DNA of 29,999 bases. It comes from a virus. The notes under the pieces are model-generated. The model did not search any database. It was not told the origin of the DNA and saw nothing but the letters and a program-made list of their open reading frames with translations. This document shows, piece after piece, positions 15,405 to 22,593 of the stretch (position 1 is its first letter; every line of letters starts with the position of its first letter). A program made the translations under genes and the position numbers. The stretch lies in the IMG/VR virus record IMGVR_UViG_3300046028_001977, positions 1-29,999 of that record; one strand, 5' to 3'.

Positions 15405-15515
15405 GCTATGTCGTATATAGCTTACACAGACAATATTGGGTCAAGGATGAACTGCAGATACGACCTGCAGGGATTCTGCGACCCATTTTTTATTTTATGG
15501 CAAAAGACCCTGCAG
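15405..15515 (+). ncRNA. Kissing-loop structured RNA leader of the replication initiator
   Basis: Hairpin 1 (15405-15421) has stem GCTAT/ATAGC and the 7-base loop GTCGTAT. Hairpin 2 (15452-15470) has two CTGCAG arms and the 7-base loop ATACGAC. The loops are exact reverse complements. TGGGTC (15437-15442) pairs with GACCCA (15480-15485), enclosing hairpin 2, and six T follow (15486-15491). Competing fold: CTGCAGGG (15465-15472) pairs over 8 bases with CCCTGCAG (15508-15515), placing the start codon at 15497 in the loop. The region lies entirely between two genes except its last bases. It looks like a cis-acting RNA switch; no known class recognised. Confidence 0.7.
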
Positions 15516-16132
15516 TATTATTTTATACATCAGATTTTTTAAGTGGCACATTTACTTTAACAGATGAACAGGTAGGTAAGTATATTAGATTGTTATGCTT
15601 ACAACATCAGAAAGGTAAGCTAAGTGCAAAGGATATGCTAAGCATATGCAAAGCATATGATGTTGACATTTATGAAAAATTTAAAGTAGAAGATGGTTTT
15701 TACTTAAATGAAAAGATGTACAATGAAACTATTAGAAGGCAAAAGTTTACAGAAAGTAGAAGAAATAATGCTAAAACAACTAAAAATGATAGCATAAGCG
15801 AAGCACATGCTAAGCATATGCCTAAGCATATGGAAACTGAAACTGAAACTATAACTATAACTAATACTATAAATAGAAAGGAAAACTTTGAAAATTTAGT
15901 ATCTGAATATAAAAGCCTACTAACTGAATCATATGATGAATTTATTGAATATTGGTGTGAACCATCTAAAAGTGGTAAATTACGATATGAAGCAGAAAAG
16001 TTTTTTGATGTGAAAAGAAGGGTTAATACTTGGATTAAAAACAAACTTAAATATGGAAATACAAAAACATCTACACCAACTGCAGCAAGTACAAAAAGAA
16101 TGTCAGACCTTGCAGATTGGGTTAATAGCTGA
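15497..16132 (+). CDS. Replication initiator-like protein (DUF1376 / replisome-organizer type)
   Basis: 211 residues. The N-terminal ~95 residues (PAVLFYTSDFLSGTFTLTDEQVGKYIRLLCLQHQKG ... NEKMYNETIRRQK) are a DUF1376-type winged-helix domain found in phage replication proteins. The middle is a low-complexity linker (METETETITITNTIN) encoded by tandem DNA repeats. The C-terminal ~80 residues are helical (YKSLLTESYDEFIEYWCE ... VNTWIKNKLKYG). As in lambda O, the origin repeats appear to lie inside this gene. The next gene overlaps its end and is probably the helicase-loader partner. Expression is probably controlled by the RNA leader. Confidence 0.72.
   Translation: MAKDPAVLFYTSDFLSGTFTLTDEQVGKYIRLLCLQHQKGKLSAKDMLSICKAYDVDIYEKFKVEDGFYLNEKMYNETIRRQKFTESRRNNAKTTKNDSISEAHAKHMPKHMETETETITITNTINRKENFENLVSEYKSLLTESYDEFIEYWCEPSKSGKLRYEAEKFFDVKRRVNTWIKNKLKYGNTKTSTPTAASTKRMSDLADWVNS
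15629..15659 (+). repeat. Origin iteron cluster 1
   Basis: Three copies of AAGCATATG at 15629 (one mismatch, AAGGATATG), 15640 and 15651, period 11 bases. The copies fall in different reading frames, so the DNA rather than the protein sequence is repeated. The half CATATG is palindromic. A possible degenerate repeat precedes them near 15617. Confidence 0.62.
15801..15832 (+). repeat. Origin iteron cluster 2
   Basis: AAGCACATG at 15801, then AAGCATATG at 15812 and 15824 (periods 11 and 12). This continues the motif of cluster 1, 150 bases upstream. Together they give six iterons on one strand inside the initiator gene, matching the layout of lambda-type origins. Confidence 0.62.
15833..15874 (+). 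repeat. A+T-rich tandem 6-mers, probable unwinding element
   Basis: Seven tandem six-base units, starting with three GAAACT and then ATAACT, ATAACT, AATACT and ATAAAT. They lie directly after the last iteron. Because the units drift towards A+T, the run resembles the DNA unwinding element beside iterons in phage and plasmid origins. It encodes a TETETITIT-type linker. Confidence 0.55.
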
Positions 16133-16796
16133 TAATGAAATATTAGAAGCATTTAAAGGTGATAAGTTAAACTTAGTATCACCTGTAACTTTAAAGCAAA
16201 CATTGGCTTATATCTTTACTTTAATAGGATTAACTAAATATCCTGATGAAAATGAATTTGCTATTATTGAAGATTACATAAGGACATCATATCCAAAATT
16301 TACTTTACAGGAATTTAGGATAGCATTTAAGATGGCTACACAAGGTAAATTAGATTGCCATGTTGACCATTATGAAAAGTTTAGCCCTAAGTTTATTAGT
16401 CAGGTAATGAATGCATACAAGGGTAAAGCTAATGATATTAGAAAGATGCTGCAATATAAGCAGGTTGAAGAACTGCCTGTACCTAAATTAACTGATGACC
16501 AAATTGTTGACTTCAGCAAAAAGGAATGGCTTGAAAGTAAAAAGGATGATTTTAATAGATTGTTTAATGCAGACAGGGTATTTGATATACTTTACAAAAG
16601 GGGTGACATTAAAATTAATGCTGAAACAATTGCTGAAACATTAAAAATAGTTAGGGCAGATAATCTTTACAGGCTTAATAAACTATCAGTATTAGAAGCT
16701 AAAGAATTCAATAAGCAGATTAAGAATGAAGATTATATAGAAACACAATGTAAGAAGTTAACAATAGTAAGATACTATGAAAATTTATCAGATTAA
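16053..16796 (+). CDS. Replication partner, helicase-loader candidate
   Basis: Up to 247 residues from the ATG at 16053, overlapping the initiator gene by 80 bases; a TTG at 16110 would cut the overlap to 23 bases and may be the true start. The body is helical: VTLKQTLAYIFTLIGLTKYP, EFRIAFKMATQGKL, HYEKFSPKFISQVMNAYKGK, then long charged helices. There is no P-loop, so it is not a DnaC-type ATPase. Position after an O-like initiator and before nuclease and sigma-like genes suggests an analogue of lambda P. Function is inferred from position only. Confidence 0.55.
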   Translation: MEIQKHLHQLQQVQKECQTLQIGLIADNEILEAFKGDKLNLVSPVTLKQTLAYIFTLIGLTKYPDENEFAIIEDYIRTSYPKFTLQEFRIAFKMATQGKLDCHVDHYEKFSPKFISQVMNAYKGKANDIRKMLQYKQVEELPVPKLTDDQIVDFSKKEWLESKKDDFNRLFNADRVFDILYKRGDIKINAETIAETLKIVRADNLYRLNKLSVLEAKEFNKQIKNEDYIETQCKKLTIVRYYENLSD

Positions 16797-16953
16797 ATAT
16801 ACTAACTATGGCATTGTTAAATACTGCTATAGTAGTAACTTTGTTGATATTTATTTAAACTTTACTGATGTTGAAATTGATAAAGATAAATTAATATTCC
16901 CTAAAGAATTCTATGATGCATTAAATAAATTCAATGGATATATCAGCAAATGA
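16777..16953 (+). CDS. Small 58-residue protein
   Basis: An ATG 20 bases before the end of the previous gene opens this frame, and its stop overlaps the next gene by 20 bases, so it bridges the gap completely. The protein has beta-like N-terminal strands (MKIYQIKYTNYGIVKYCYS), then DVEIDKDKLIFPKEFYDALNKF. No family recognised. Overlap on both sides and normal phage codon character support it as real. Confidence 0.6.
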   Translation: MKIYQIKYTNYGIVKYCYSSNFVDIYLNFTDVEIDKDKLIFPKEFYDALNKFNGYISK

Positions 16954-17248
16954 ATTAACTAAGTGGGCTAAAACCAACTTTGAATACATGGGTTATAGAC
17001 TTAACAGGGTTAACAATATACCTTATGGTAAAAGAAAAGGCACTATTCAAAAAGGATGGGCAGACCTACAGGGTTACACTACAGATGGTAAATATTTGGC
17101 AGTTGAAATTAAAAAACTTGGTGACAGATTAAGCATTGACCAAAAAGAAAGATTTAATGATATACATAAATGTGGGGGGATTGTGTATATTTGTACTGAA
17201 AAGGATAACAAGCCTATTCTTATAGAATGGTCAAAACTGAAATTATAG
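16934..17248 (+). CDS. VRR-NUC / resolvase-type nuclease
   Basis: 104 residues with the PD-(D/E)xK pattern: KGWAD (Asp44), a short hairpin, then LAVEIKK (Glu58-x-Lys60), and SIDQKERF (Gln70) before a final strand (GIVYICTE). This is the VRR-NUC layout, found in phage and repair nucleases that cut branched or flap DNA. With ERF and the SSB-like protein it would complete a recombination set. It overlaps the sigma-like gene by 22 bases. Confidence 0.75.
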   Translation: MDISANELTKWAKTNFEYMGYRLNRVNNIPYGKRKGTIQKGWADLQGYTTDGKYLAVEIKKLGDRLSIDQKERFNDIHKCGGIVYICTEKDNKPILIEWSKLKL

Positions 17249-17709
17249 CTAAGCTATGGGATAACAAAGAAGTTAATGAAGCATTTTCCAAGATGCATCC
17301 TGTAGAACTGCAATATGATTTGAAGGCAGAAGTTTTTTTAGTTCTTTGTGAAATGGATGATGACAAGTTGATAGGAATGTATAACAGAAATGAAATAAGA
17401 TTTTTTTTAGTTAGGGTTATGCTTAACATGATTAAATCAGACAGAAGTACATTTTGGAAACAATATAGAAACTATACTGAATATGATGGTAAAGAACAGG
17501 TAGAAGTAGTACAGGCAAACATTATAGACAAAATGGAATCAAGCATTGAAAAACTACATTGGTATCAAAAAGAAATATTAAGACTATATGCATTAGACTT
17601 TAACAAGAATGCAAAAGAATTAAGCAGACAAACAGGAATACCATACATGTCTATTATAAGAACTTTAAAACAAACTAAAACAGAACTAAAGAAAAACATT
17701 AGAACATGA
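17227..17709 (+). CDS. Sigma-like transcription factor candidate
   Basis: 160 residues. Residues ~14-80 form a helical block like sigma region 2 (VELQYDLKAEVFLVL ... FFLVRVMLNMIKSDRSTFWKQY) and residues ~108-155 a region-4-like helix-turn-helix (LHWYQKEILRLYALDFNKNAKELSRQTGIPYMSIIRTL). ECF-type sigma factors are ~170-200 residues, so the size fits a compact version. It may direct transcription of middle or late phage promoters, perhaps those with the CC(A/G)TTCAT repeats. A different HTH regulator remains possible. Its stop overlaps the next start (ATGA). Confidence 0.55.
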   Translation: MVKTEIIAKLWDNKEVNEAFSKMHPVELQYDLKAEVFLVLCEMDDDKLIGMYNRNEIRFFLVRVMLNMIKSDRSTFWKQYRNYTEYDGKEQVEVVQANIIDKMESSIEKLHWYQKEILRLYALDFNKNAKELSRQTGIPYMSIIRTLKQTKTELKKNIRT

Positions 17710-17942
17710 TTCAAATAATTTTAACTGCAATATGTGCATCACTATTTTTTAATACTATCCACAAGCTACACATTAAATGGGGAATCAATTTCAAGCCTTT
17801 CAATTGTACAAGTTGTTTGGCTGCATGGATTGCAGCAGTATTGTGTTTCACACCTGAATTAGTGTTAAATTTAGCTTCTGCACTATTTATTAGTGGATTA
17901 CTAACACCATTGGTGGAAAACTTAATGGAAAAATTATTTTAA
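17706..17942 (+). CDS. Membrane protein with CxxC
   Basis: 78 residues with two or three hydrophobic helices (IILTAICASLFFNTI, LAAWIAAVLCFTPELVLNL, ALFISGLLTPLVENL). The loop between the first two holds FNCTSCLAAW, a CxxC pair placed at the membrane edge, which could bind metal or be redox active. Next gene starts one base after its stop. Small phage membrane proteins of this kind are frequent, and role is unknown; host-membrane or superinfection functions are speculative. Confidence 0.6.
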   Translation: MIQIILTAICASLFFNTIHKLHIKWGINFKPFNCTSCLAAWIAAVLCFTPELVLNLASALFISGLLTPLVENLMEKLF

Positions 17943-17943
17943 T

Positions 17944-18294
17944 ATGATACAAGAACACAAAGATTTTTTAGTTGAAAACATCAACAATTGGCATACTGCA
18001 CAGAATGGCTATGTCAGAAACTTAGATTTGCCATTGCTTAAAATGTATGAGCATATATACAGAAAACACTTAGATGCTAATTTTGTACTTACCCATTGGT
18101 GTGGTGGTTGCAAGATGGAAATGATTACAAGGTTGTATAAGTACTATGAAAGTTTACCAATAGAAAACTTACCTGTAGAAAAGAAAGAAATTCTAATTGA
18201 ATTAACTAATGATAATTTTGAAGAAGATTCAGTAATAACTTTTATAACAGAAGAACCTAAAAAAAGAGGTCGTAAACCAAAAAAGAATGGCTAA
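17944..18294 (+). CDS. Unknown protein with CxxC and AT-hook-like tail
   Basis: 116 residues. A helical N-terminal part (LPLLKMYEHIYRKHL) leads to HWCGGCKMEMITRLYKYYE, a CxxC pattern seen in many small Bacteroidota phage proteins of unknown role. The very end, EEPKKRGRKPKKNG, holds RGRKP flanked by lysines, similar to an AT-hook (RGRP core) that grips A+T-rich minor grooves, suggestive of a DNA-binding tail. Its gene overlaps the acyltransferase gene by 8 bases. Confidence 0.6.
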   Translation: MIQEHKDFLVENINNWHTAQNGYVRNLDLPLLKMYEHIYRKHLDANFVLTHWCGGCKMEMITRLYKYYESLPIENLPVEKKEILIELTNDNFEEDSVITFITEEPKKRGRKPKKNG

Positions 18295-18790
18295 CTATAT
18301 ACATCCAACTGCTATCATTTATGATGGTGTAACATTAGGTGATAACAATTATATTGGTGCTTATTGCATTATAGGTGCACCTGCTGAACATAAAAAGTAT
18401 TGGGGTAAAGAAACAGGCAAAGTAATTATAGGTAATAACAATATCATTACAGGTTTAGTTACAATTGATGCAGGTACAGAAGATATTACTTATATCCAAG
18501 ATAATTGCTTTATTATGAAACATGCACATATAGGGCATGATTGTACAATTTTTGATAATGTTACTATCAGTTGTGGTGCTAAGATTGGTGGTCATTGTAT
18601 CATTGAACCATATTCAAACATAGGATTGAATGCAGTACTACATCAATATGCACATGTGCATGAAGGTTGTATGATAGGTGCAAGTGCATTCTTTAAAGGT
18701 GAATCAGAACCATTTACAAAATATGCAGGTGTACCTGCAAGAAAATTAGGTAGCAATGAATATAGCCGTAATCTTATTGACCCTAAATAG
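18287..18790 (+). CDS. LpxA-like hexapeptide acyltransferase
   Basis: 167 residues of left-handed beta-helix repeats (hexapeptides from HPTAIIYDGVTLG onward). HAHIGHD gives His81 and His84, GGHC gives His103 and LHQY gives His119, matching in order and spacing the His122, His125, His144 and His160 of E. coli LpxA; the NNIITGLVTIDAGT region also matches LpxA. LpxA-type enzymes move an acyl group from ACP to a UDP-sugar, or similar. The C-terminal helical domain of LpxA (~262 residues in total) is missing and the chain ends at YAGVPARKLG. Next to two glycosyltransferases it probably modifies a surface sugar or lipid; the substrate is unknown. It overlaps the next gene by 35 bases. Confidence 0.72.
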   Translation: MANYIHPTAIIYDGVTLGDNNYIGAYCIIGAPAEHKKYWGKETGKVIIGNNNIITGLVTIDAGTEDITYIQDNCFIMKHAHIGHDCTIFDNVTISCGAKIGGHCIIEPYSNIGLNAVLHQYAHVHEGCMIGASAFFKGESEPFTKYAGVPARKLGSNEYSRNLIDPK

Positions 18791-19466
18791 AAGTGACTAT
18801 TCTATTCAAGTGATTAACCAAAACTTTAAAAATAGTGGTTACAATGCTGACTGCTTTTTAATTGATAATGGTAGTACTGATAAAGAATTTTTAAATGTAG
18901 CTAATGCATATAAATGGCATTTTGCTACATGGTCACAATCAAAAAGGGGAATAGCTGCAGGTGTGAATTTTGGGCTAACACTTACTAAAGATTATGATGC
19001 AGTTGTAATTATGGCAAATGATATTTTAATGCCTGAATTTTGGCTATTGTCAATGGTCAATCATTCAATCAATATACCAAGTACAGGAATCATTGGCATA
19101 CATTGTGTAGAAGAATTACCCCCATTAGTTGATGGCATCCATAAGACACATACACCATTTGGTAACAATCTTATTACAAGAAGTTTAATAGATACTATAG
19201 GTGGGTACAATACAGAATATGACCCATATGGAATGCAAGACAGGGATTATGCAGAAAGGGCTACATTGGCAGGGTACACTAATTACTATCTGCCAAATAT
19301 GAAAAGTGTACATATAGGGCATGATGTTGGTGAAAATTCTGAATATAGGATAATGAAAGATAATAGTTTAAACATAGCACAATTGGTATGGGAAAGATAC
19401 CAACCAATATATCACCAACAAAAGAATCTGTTTATACCTTATGCGAATATTAGCAATAACAAGTAA
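18756..19466 (+). CDS. GT2-family glycosyltransferase
   Basis: 236 residues with the GT-A fold: N-terminal VILLTLNR, then IDNGSTD (37-42), KRGIAAGVNFGL, MANDI (Asn88-Asp89 in the usual DxD place) and QDRDYAERATLAGY, where the catalytic acid normally lies. It would move a sugar from a nucleotide sugar to a glycan. The start lies inside the acyltransferase gene and the end inside the next glycosyltransferase gene, so the three are translationally linked. Confidence 0.75.
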   Translation: MNIAVILLTLNRSDYSIQVINQNFKNSGYNADCFLIDNGSTDKEFLNVANAYKWHFATWSQSKRGIAAGVNFGLTLTKDYDAVVIMANDILMPEFWLLSMVNHSINIPSTGIIGIHCVEELPPLVDGIHKTHTPFGNNLITRSLIDTIGGYNTEYDPYGMQDRDYAERATLAGYTNYYLPNMKSVHIGHDVGENSEYRIMKDNSLNIAQLVWERYQPIYHQQKNLFIPYANISNNK

Positions 19467-20436
19467 ATTTAGTGGGGTTGGCTATCATAGGATTATGATG
19501 CCTTTAGTTAATATGCAGAAAGATTATTGCATGATAACAGATACTTTGAGTGAAGAAATAATAGATAACAAGTATGACATCTTAGTGATGAATAGAATGC
19601 TGACAGGTGTAACCCCTGAAGAATTACAAGCATGGCAAAAGAAATATGGCTTTAAGATTGTAGTTGACAATGATGACTATTGGGAATTACCCCCATCACA
19701 CCCATTAGCATATGCCTACCAAATTAATCAAGTACCTGCACAGATTAAATCATTTATACAAATTGCTGACCTATGCACCTGTACACATGAAAGGTTGGCT
19801 GAAGAAATATCTGCATTGAATAAGGTAGTGGAAATACTACCTAATGCATTACCATATGGTGAAGAACAATTTATGGATAATAAGATTGAAAGTGATTTAG
19901 TCAGATTGTTTTGGTCAGGTTCAGGTACACATGAAAAGGATATTGACATTCTTAGGAATCCAATGAAGAAAATTAATTTCCCTGTTAAGACAATTGTAGC
20001 AGGTTACAATGATGGTGAAAAATTAATATGGGGTCGCATTATTGATTCATTTACTAAAGGGCTTAAATTGAATCCTACCATCTATAACTACAATGAAGTG
20101 ACAAAGTACATGGCAGCATATACTGATTCAGACATTAGTGTTATACCATTGGTTGACAATAAGTTTAATGCCATGAAGTCAAACCTAAAGATATTAGAAA
20201 CTGCTACCAAGAAGAACCCTGCCATTGTATCACATGTCAACCCATACCTTAATATGCCTGTTCAGTATGTAAAGAAGCAAACAGATTGGTATAAACATAT
20301 GCATCAATTAGTTCATGATAAAGAATTAAGGATAGGACTTGGACAGGAATTATATGACTACTGCCATAAGCATTATAACTTTCACCAAATAAATAAGCAA
20401 AGGTTTGCTATTTATAATAAACTAATAGGCAAATAA
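19441..20436 (+). CDS. GT4-like (GT-B) glycosyltransferase
   Basis: 331 residues. N-terminal ILAITSKFSGVGYHRIMMPL, VVDNDDYWELP, then TCTHERLAEEI, and a second half with LFWSGSGTHEKDID, the C-terminal nucleotide-sugar domain, and SNLKILETATKKNPAI, the typical GT-B acidic/lysine binding site region. Such enzymes are common in Bacteroidota phages. With GT2 and the LpxA-like enzyme it forms a three-gene cell-surface or virion glycan cassette. Shares its stop with the next start (TAATG). Confidence 0.7.
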   Translation: MRILAITSKFSGVGYHRIMMPLVNMQKDYCMITDTLSEEIIDNKYDILVMNRMLTGVTPEELQAWQKKYGFKIVVDNDDYWELPPSHPLAYAYQINQVPAQIKSFIQIADLCTCTHERLAEEISALNKVVEILPNALPYGEEQFMDNKIESDLVRLFWSGSGTHEKDIDILRNPMKKINFPVKTIVAGYNDGEKLIWGRIIDSFTKGLKLNPTIYNYNEVTKYMAAYTDSDISVIPLVDNKFNAMKSNLKILETATKKNPAIVSHVNPYLNMPVQYVKKQTDWYKHMHQLVHDKELRIGLGQELYDYCHKHYNFHQINKQRFAIYNKLIGK

Positions 20437-20630
20437 TGGAATTCTGCATACAATTTTATAACTTTAGAATCAGCTTATTTGTGCTGCCTGACTTCTTATT
20501 GATAGGAATAGGCTTAGGATATACCATTGATGAAAACAAGAACATTCACAAAAGTTTAAATATAGGTGCAGCATTCATTTGTTTAGCATTTACCATAATA
20601 GATGAAGAACCATACAAAAATTTATATTAA
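20436..20630 (+). CDS. Small membrane protein
   Basis: 64 residues with two hydrophobic segments (FVLPDFLLIGIGLGY and LNIGAAFICLAFTII), a polar loop (TIDENKNIHKS) and a polar tail. It begins at the stop of the glycosyltransferase and overlaps the HNH gene by 29 bases. No family assigned. Could be a partner of the glycan cassette. Confidence 0.6.
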   Translation: MEFCIQFYNFRISLFVLPDFLLIGIGLGYTIDENKNIHKSLNIGAAFICLAFTIIDEEPYKNLY

Positions 20631-20859
20631 ACATTTTGGGTATGGCTTAGAAGATTTTATACCCTGTGAAGTATGTGGGCAAAGGGCAGTTGATATACAC
20701 CACATTGACTGCAGGGGTATGGGGGGAAATAAGAAGGTTGACACAATAGAAAACCTGATGGCACTATGTAGGTACTGCCATGTGGTAATGGGGGATACTA
20801 AGACACATATGGAATATTTAAAACATAAACATAATATAGCATTAAATGGCAAAGGTTAA
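20602..20859 (+). CDS. HNH endonuclease
   Basis: 85 residues with the full HNH layout: C22-x2-C25, H33-H34 (VDIHHID), N51 (TIENLMAL) and C56-x2-C59-H60. The structural zinc pairs and the catalytic His/Asn are present. Small free HNH nucleases next to terminase genes are often required for DNA packaging in HK97-type phages; the terminase genes follow here. A homing role is less likely since no intron or interrupted gene is visible. Confidence 0.85.
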   Translation: MKNHTKIYIKHFGYGLEDFIPCEVCGQRAVDIHHIDCRGMGGNKKVDTIENLMALCRYCHVVMGDTKTHMEYLKHKHNIALNGKG

Positions 20860-20968
20860 ATCAGATAGCAGAAAGGTAAATTTTGGCAAAAGAAAAGAAG
20901 GACATGCTAAGAAATCATTTAATAAACATTCACCAAGACCCAAAAAGTACAGGGGTCAGGGCAGATAA
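20846..20968 (+). CDS. Very basic 40-residue protein
   Basis: The ATG lies 14 bases before the HNH stop. The protein (MAKVKSDSRKVNFGKRK ... KKYRGQGR) is ~40 percent Lys/Arg with a C-terminal KYRGQGR; I recall similar small basic proteins before terminase genes in Bacteroidota phages. Probably binds DNA or RNA. Start supported by the A-rich context and by the correct gap before the next gene. Confidence 0.55.
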   Translation: MAKVKSDSRKVNFGKRKEGHAKKSFNKHSPRPKKYRGQGR

Positions 20969-20983
20969 AACAAAGGCAAAACA

Positions 20984-21364
20984 ATGGGGGAACTAATAAA
21001 ACAGAAACATGGTGGTGCACTTAGACCATTAAAGAAAGGGCAGACTGCTAATCCAAATGGCAGACCAAGAAAGTATATCTGCTTACTTAAAGAACAGGGG
21101 TACAAACTATCTGAAATCAATGATACAATACAGGCAATGATGTCTATGGATGAAAAGGAATTAAGGGCAGTATTAGCTAATGATGATGCAACCATTATGG
21201 AAAAGACTATTGCAAAGGCAATGATGAAGTCATACAAGAATGGTAGTCTATATTCAATGGACACATTATTGACAAGGGTTTTTGGTAAGCCTAAAGAACA
21301 GATGGACATGAAAACAGATAGTACTATTGAAGTTATATTTGTTGATGGTAAAACCATTTTATAA
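20984..21364 (+). CDS. Terminase small subunit-like (DUF5681 start)
   Basis: 126 residues. The N-terminal KKGQTANPNGRPRK (17-30) is the DUF5681 signature of phage packaging-associated proteins; the middle is helical (SEINDTIQAMMSMDEKELRAVL, then EKTIAKAMMKSYKNG). It ends with the start of the terminase large subunit gene (TAATG), as usual for small subunits that recognise the packaging site and load the motor. Alternatively it is a host-like DUF5681 DNA-binding protein. Confidence 0.7.
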   Translation: MGELIKQKHGGALRPLKKGQTANPNGRPRKYICLLKEQGYKLSEINDTIQAMMSMDEKELRAVLANDDATIMEKTIAKAMMKSYKNGSLYSMDTLLTRVFGKPKEQMDMKTDSTIEVIFVDGKTIL

Positions 21365-22515
21365 TGCAGATATTCCTGCCAACCCCACATGCTAATCAGC
21401 AGAAAATACTTGAATCTGATAAAAGGTTTAGGGTTATTATGTGTGGTCGCAGATTTGGTAAGTCAGAACTTTCACAGATATTAGGGGTATCATATGCAGT
21501 CAAAGGGCTGCAGGTTGCATACATTACACCTACCTATGGGTTAGCTAAGGTATTTTTTGGTAGGCTAACTGAATCATTACCATTCCCTAAAAACAAGTCT
21601 GACCTGAAGATTGACTTCAGCAATGGTGGGCAAATAGAATTCTTTACAGGTGAAAGGTTGGATAACCTAAGGGGTCGCAAATTCCATTTAGTAATAATAG
21701 ATGAAGCATCATTTATCCCTGACCTTGAAAATGGTTGGAATAATAGTATCAGACCTACCCTGACAGACTTTAAAGGTAAGGCAGTATTTCTTTCTACACC
21801 TAAGGGTAAGAACTTTTTCTATAGCCTGTTCATGAAGGCAGGTGAAAATGATTGGGCATCCTTTAAATTCACATCATATGATAACCCACATATTGACCCT
21901 AAGGAAATAGATGATGCAAGAATGCAGCTACCTGAAGTAGTATTTGAACAGGAATACATGGCTAACCCTGCAGAAAATAGTGCTAACCCATTTGGTAGCA
22001 AGTTTATCAGGGCATGTATCAAACCAATTAGCAACCAACAAATAGTCGCATTTGGGATTGACCTTGCAAAGTCTGTTGACCATACTGCAATCATAGGGCT
22101 TGATAATAGTGGCAATGTAGCCTATTTTGATAGGTTTCAAATGGATTGGCACAATACTAAGGAAAACATTAAGAGGCTGCCAAGAAGCCCTATATTGATT
22201 GATAGCACAGGTGTGGGTGACCCCATCACAGAAGATTTAAAAAGAGAGGGCATAATGATTGAAGGGCTGAAGTTCACAAGTCAATCTAAGCAGCAGCTTA
22301 TGGAAGGTTTAGCAACTGCCATTCAGCAGAACAGAATAGGATTCCCTGATGGTGTTATAGTAAAGGAATTAGAAATATTTGAATATATATTTTCAAGTCA
22401 TGGGGTAAGGTATTCTGCACCTTCAGGCTTTCATGATGATTGTGTTATGGCATTGGCTTTAGCATGGTCTAATTACAATCTTAGAAGGGGGTCAGGCAGG
22501 TATTCATTCGTTTAA
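21364..22515 (+). CDS. terL: Terminase large subunit
   Basis: 383 residues. ATPase: Walker A CGRRFGKS (27-34), Walker B LVIIDE (109-114) and coupling motif STP (144-146). Nuclease: Asp233 in GIDLAKSVDHTAI, Asp280 in ILIDSTGVGD, and H357-D358-D359 near the end (RNase H-like set). This is the motor that moves DNA into the capsid and cuts it. Short for a large subunit (usually 400-600) but all key motifs are present. It is followed by hairpins and the second promoter region. Confidence 0.92.
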   Translation: MQIFLPTPHANQQKILESDKRFRVIMCGRRFGKSELSQILGVSYAVKGLQVAYITPTYGLAKVFFGRLTESLPFPKNKSDLKIDFSNGGQIEFFTGERLDNLRGRKFHLVIIDEASFIPDLENGWNNSIRPTLTDFKGKAVFLSTPKGKNFFYSLFMKAGENDWASFKFTSYDNPHIDPKEIDDARMQLPEVVFEQEYMANPAENSANPFGSKFIRACIKPISNQQIVAFGIDLAKSVDHTAIIGLDNSGNVAYFDRFQMDWHNTKENIKRLPRSPILIDSTGVGDPITEDLKREGIMIEGLKFTSQSKQQLMEGLATAIQQNRIGFPDGVIVKELEIFEYIFSSHGVRYSAPSGFHDDCVMALALAWSNYNLRRGSGRYSFV

Positions 22516-22526
22516 TCAATCATAAG

Positions 22527-22549
22527 AAGTTGCTTTATAGTGCAACTTT
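22527..22549 (+). terminator. Hairpin terminator candidate after terL
   Basis: AAGTTGC (22527-22533) pairs perfectly with GCAACTT (22542-22548) around an 8-base loop, with one T after it. It begins 11 bases after the terL stop and immediately precedes the second hairpin, so the two probably end the packaging transcript. Confidence 0.5.
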
Positions 22550-22582
22550 GAGCCGAAAATGATTCATAATCAGCTCATTTTT
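22549..22582 (+). terminator. Second hairpin with T run after terL
   Basis: TGAGC (22549-22553) pairs with GCTCA (22573-22577); inside, TGATT (22560-22564) pairs with AATCA (22568-22572), and five T follow (22578-22582). The shape, with a bulge, and the T run fit a rho-independent terminator. Confidence 0.5.
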
Positions 22583-22593
22583 GATTGATAATA

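Noticed and set aside
15405-15485. Purine riboswitch, because of the two 7-base loops that pair
   Set aside because: Purine riboswitch loops belong to a three-way junction with an enclosing stem around both hairpins. Here the outer stem encloses only hairpin 2, the hairpins are 30 bases apart, and the conserved junction bases are missing.
20602-20859. Homing endonuclease in an intron
   Set aside because: No split gene or intron-like structure nearby; the gene lies in the place of packaging HNH proteins.
21364-22515. Truncated terminase, because it is short
   Set aside because: Both ATPase motifs and all three nuclease motifs are present in order up to residue 359.
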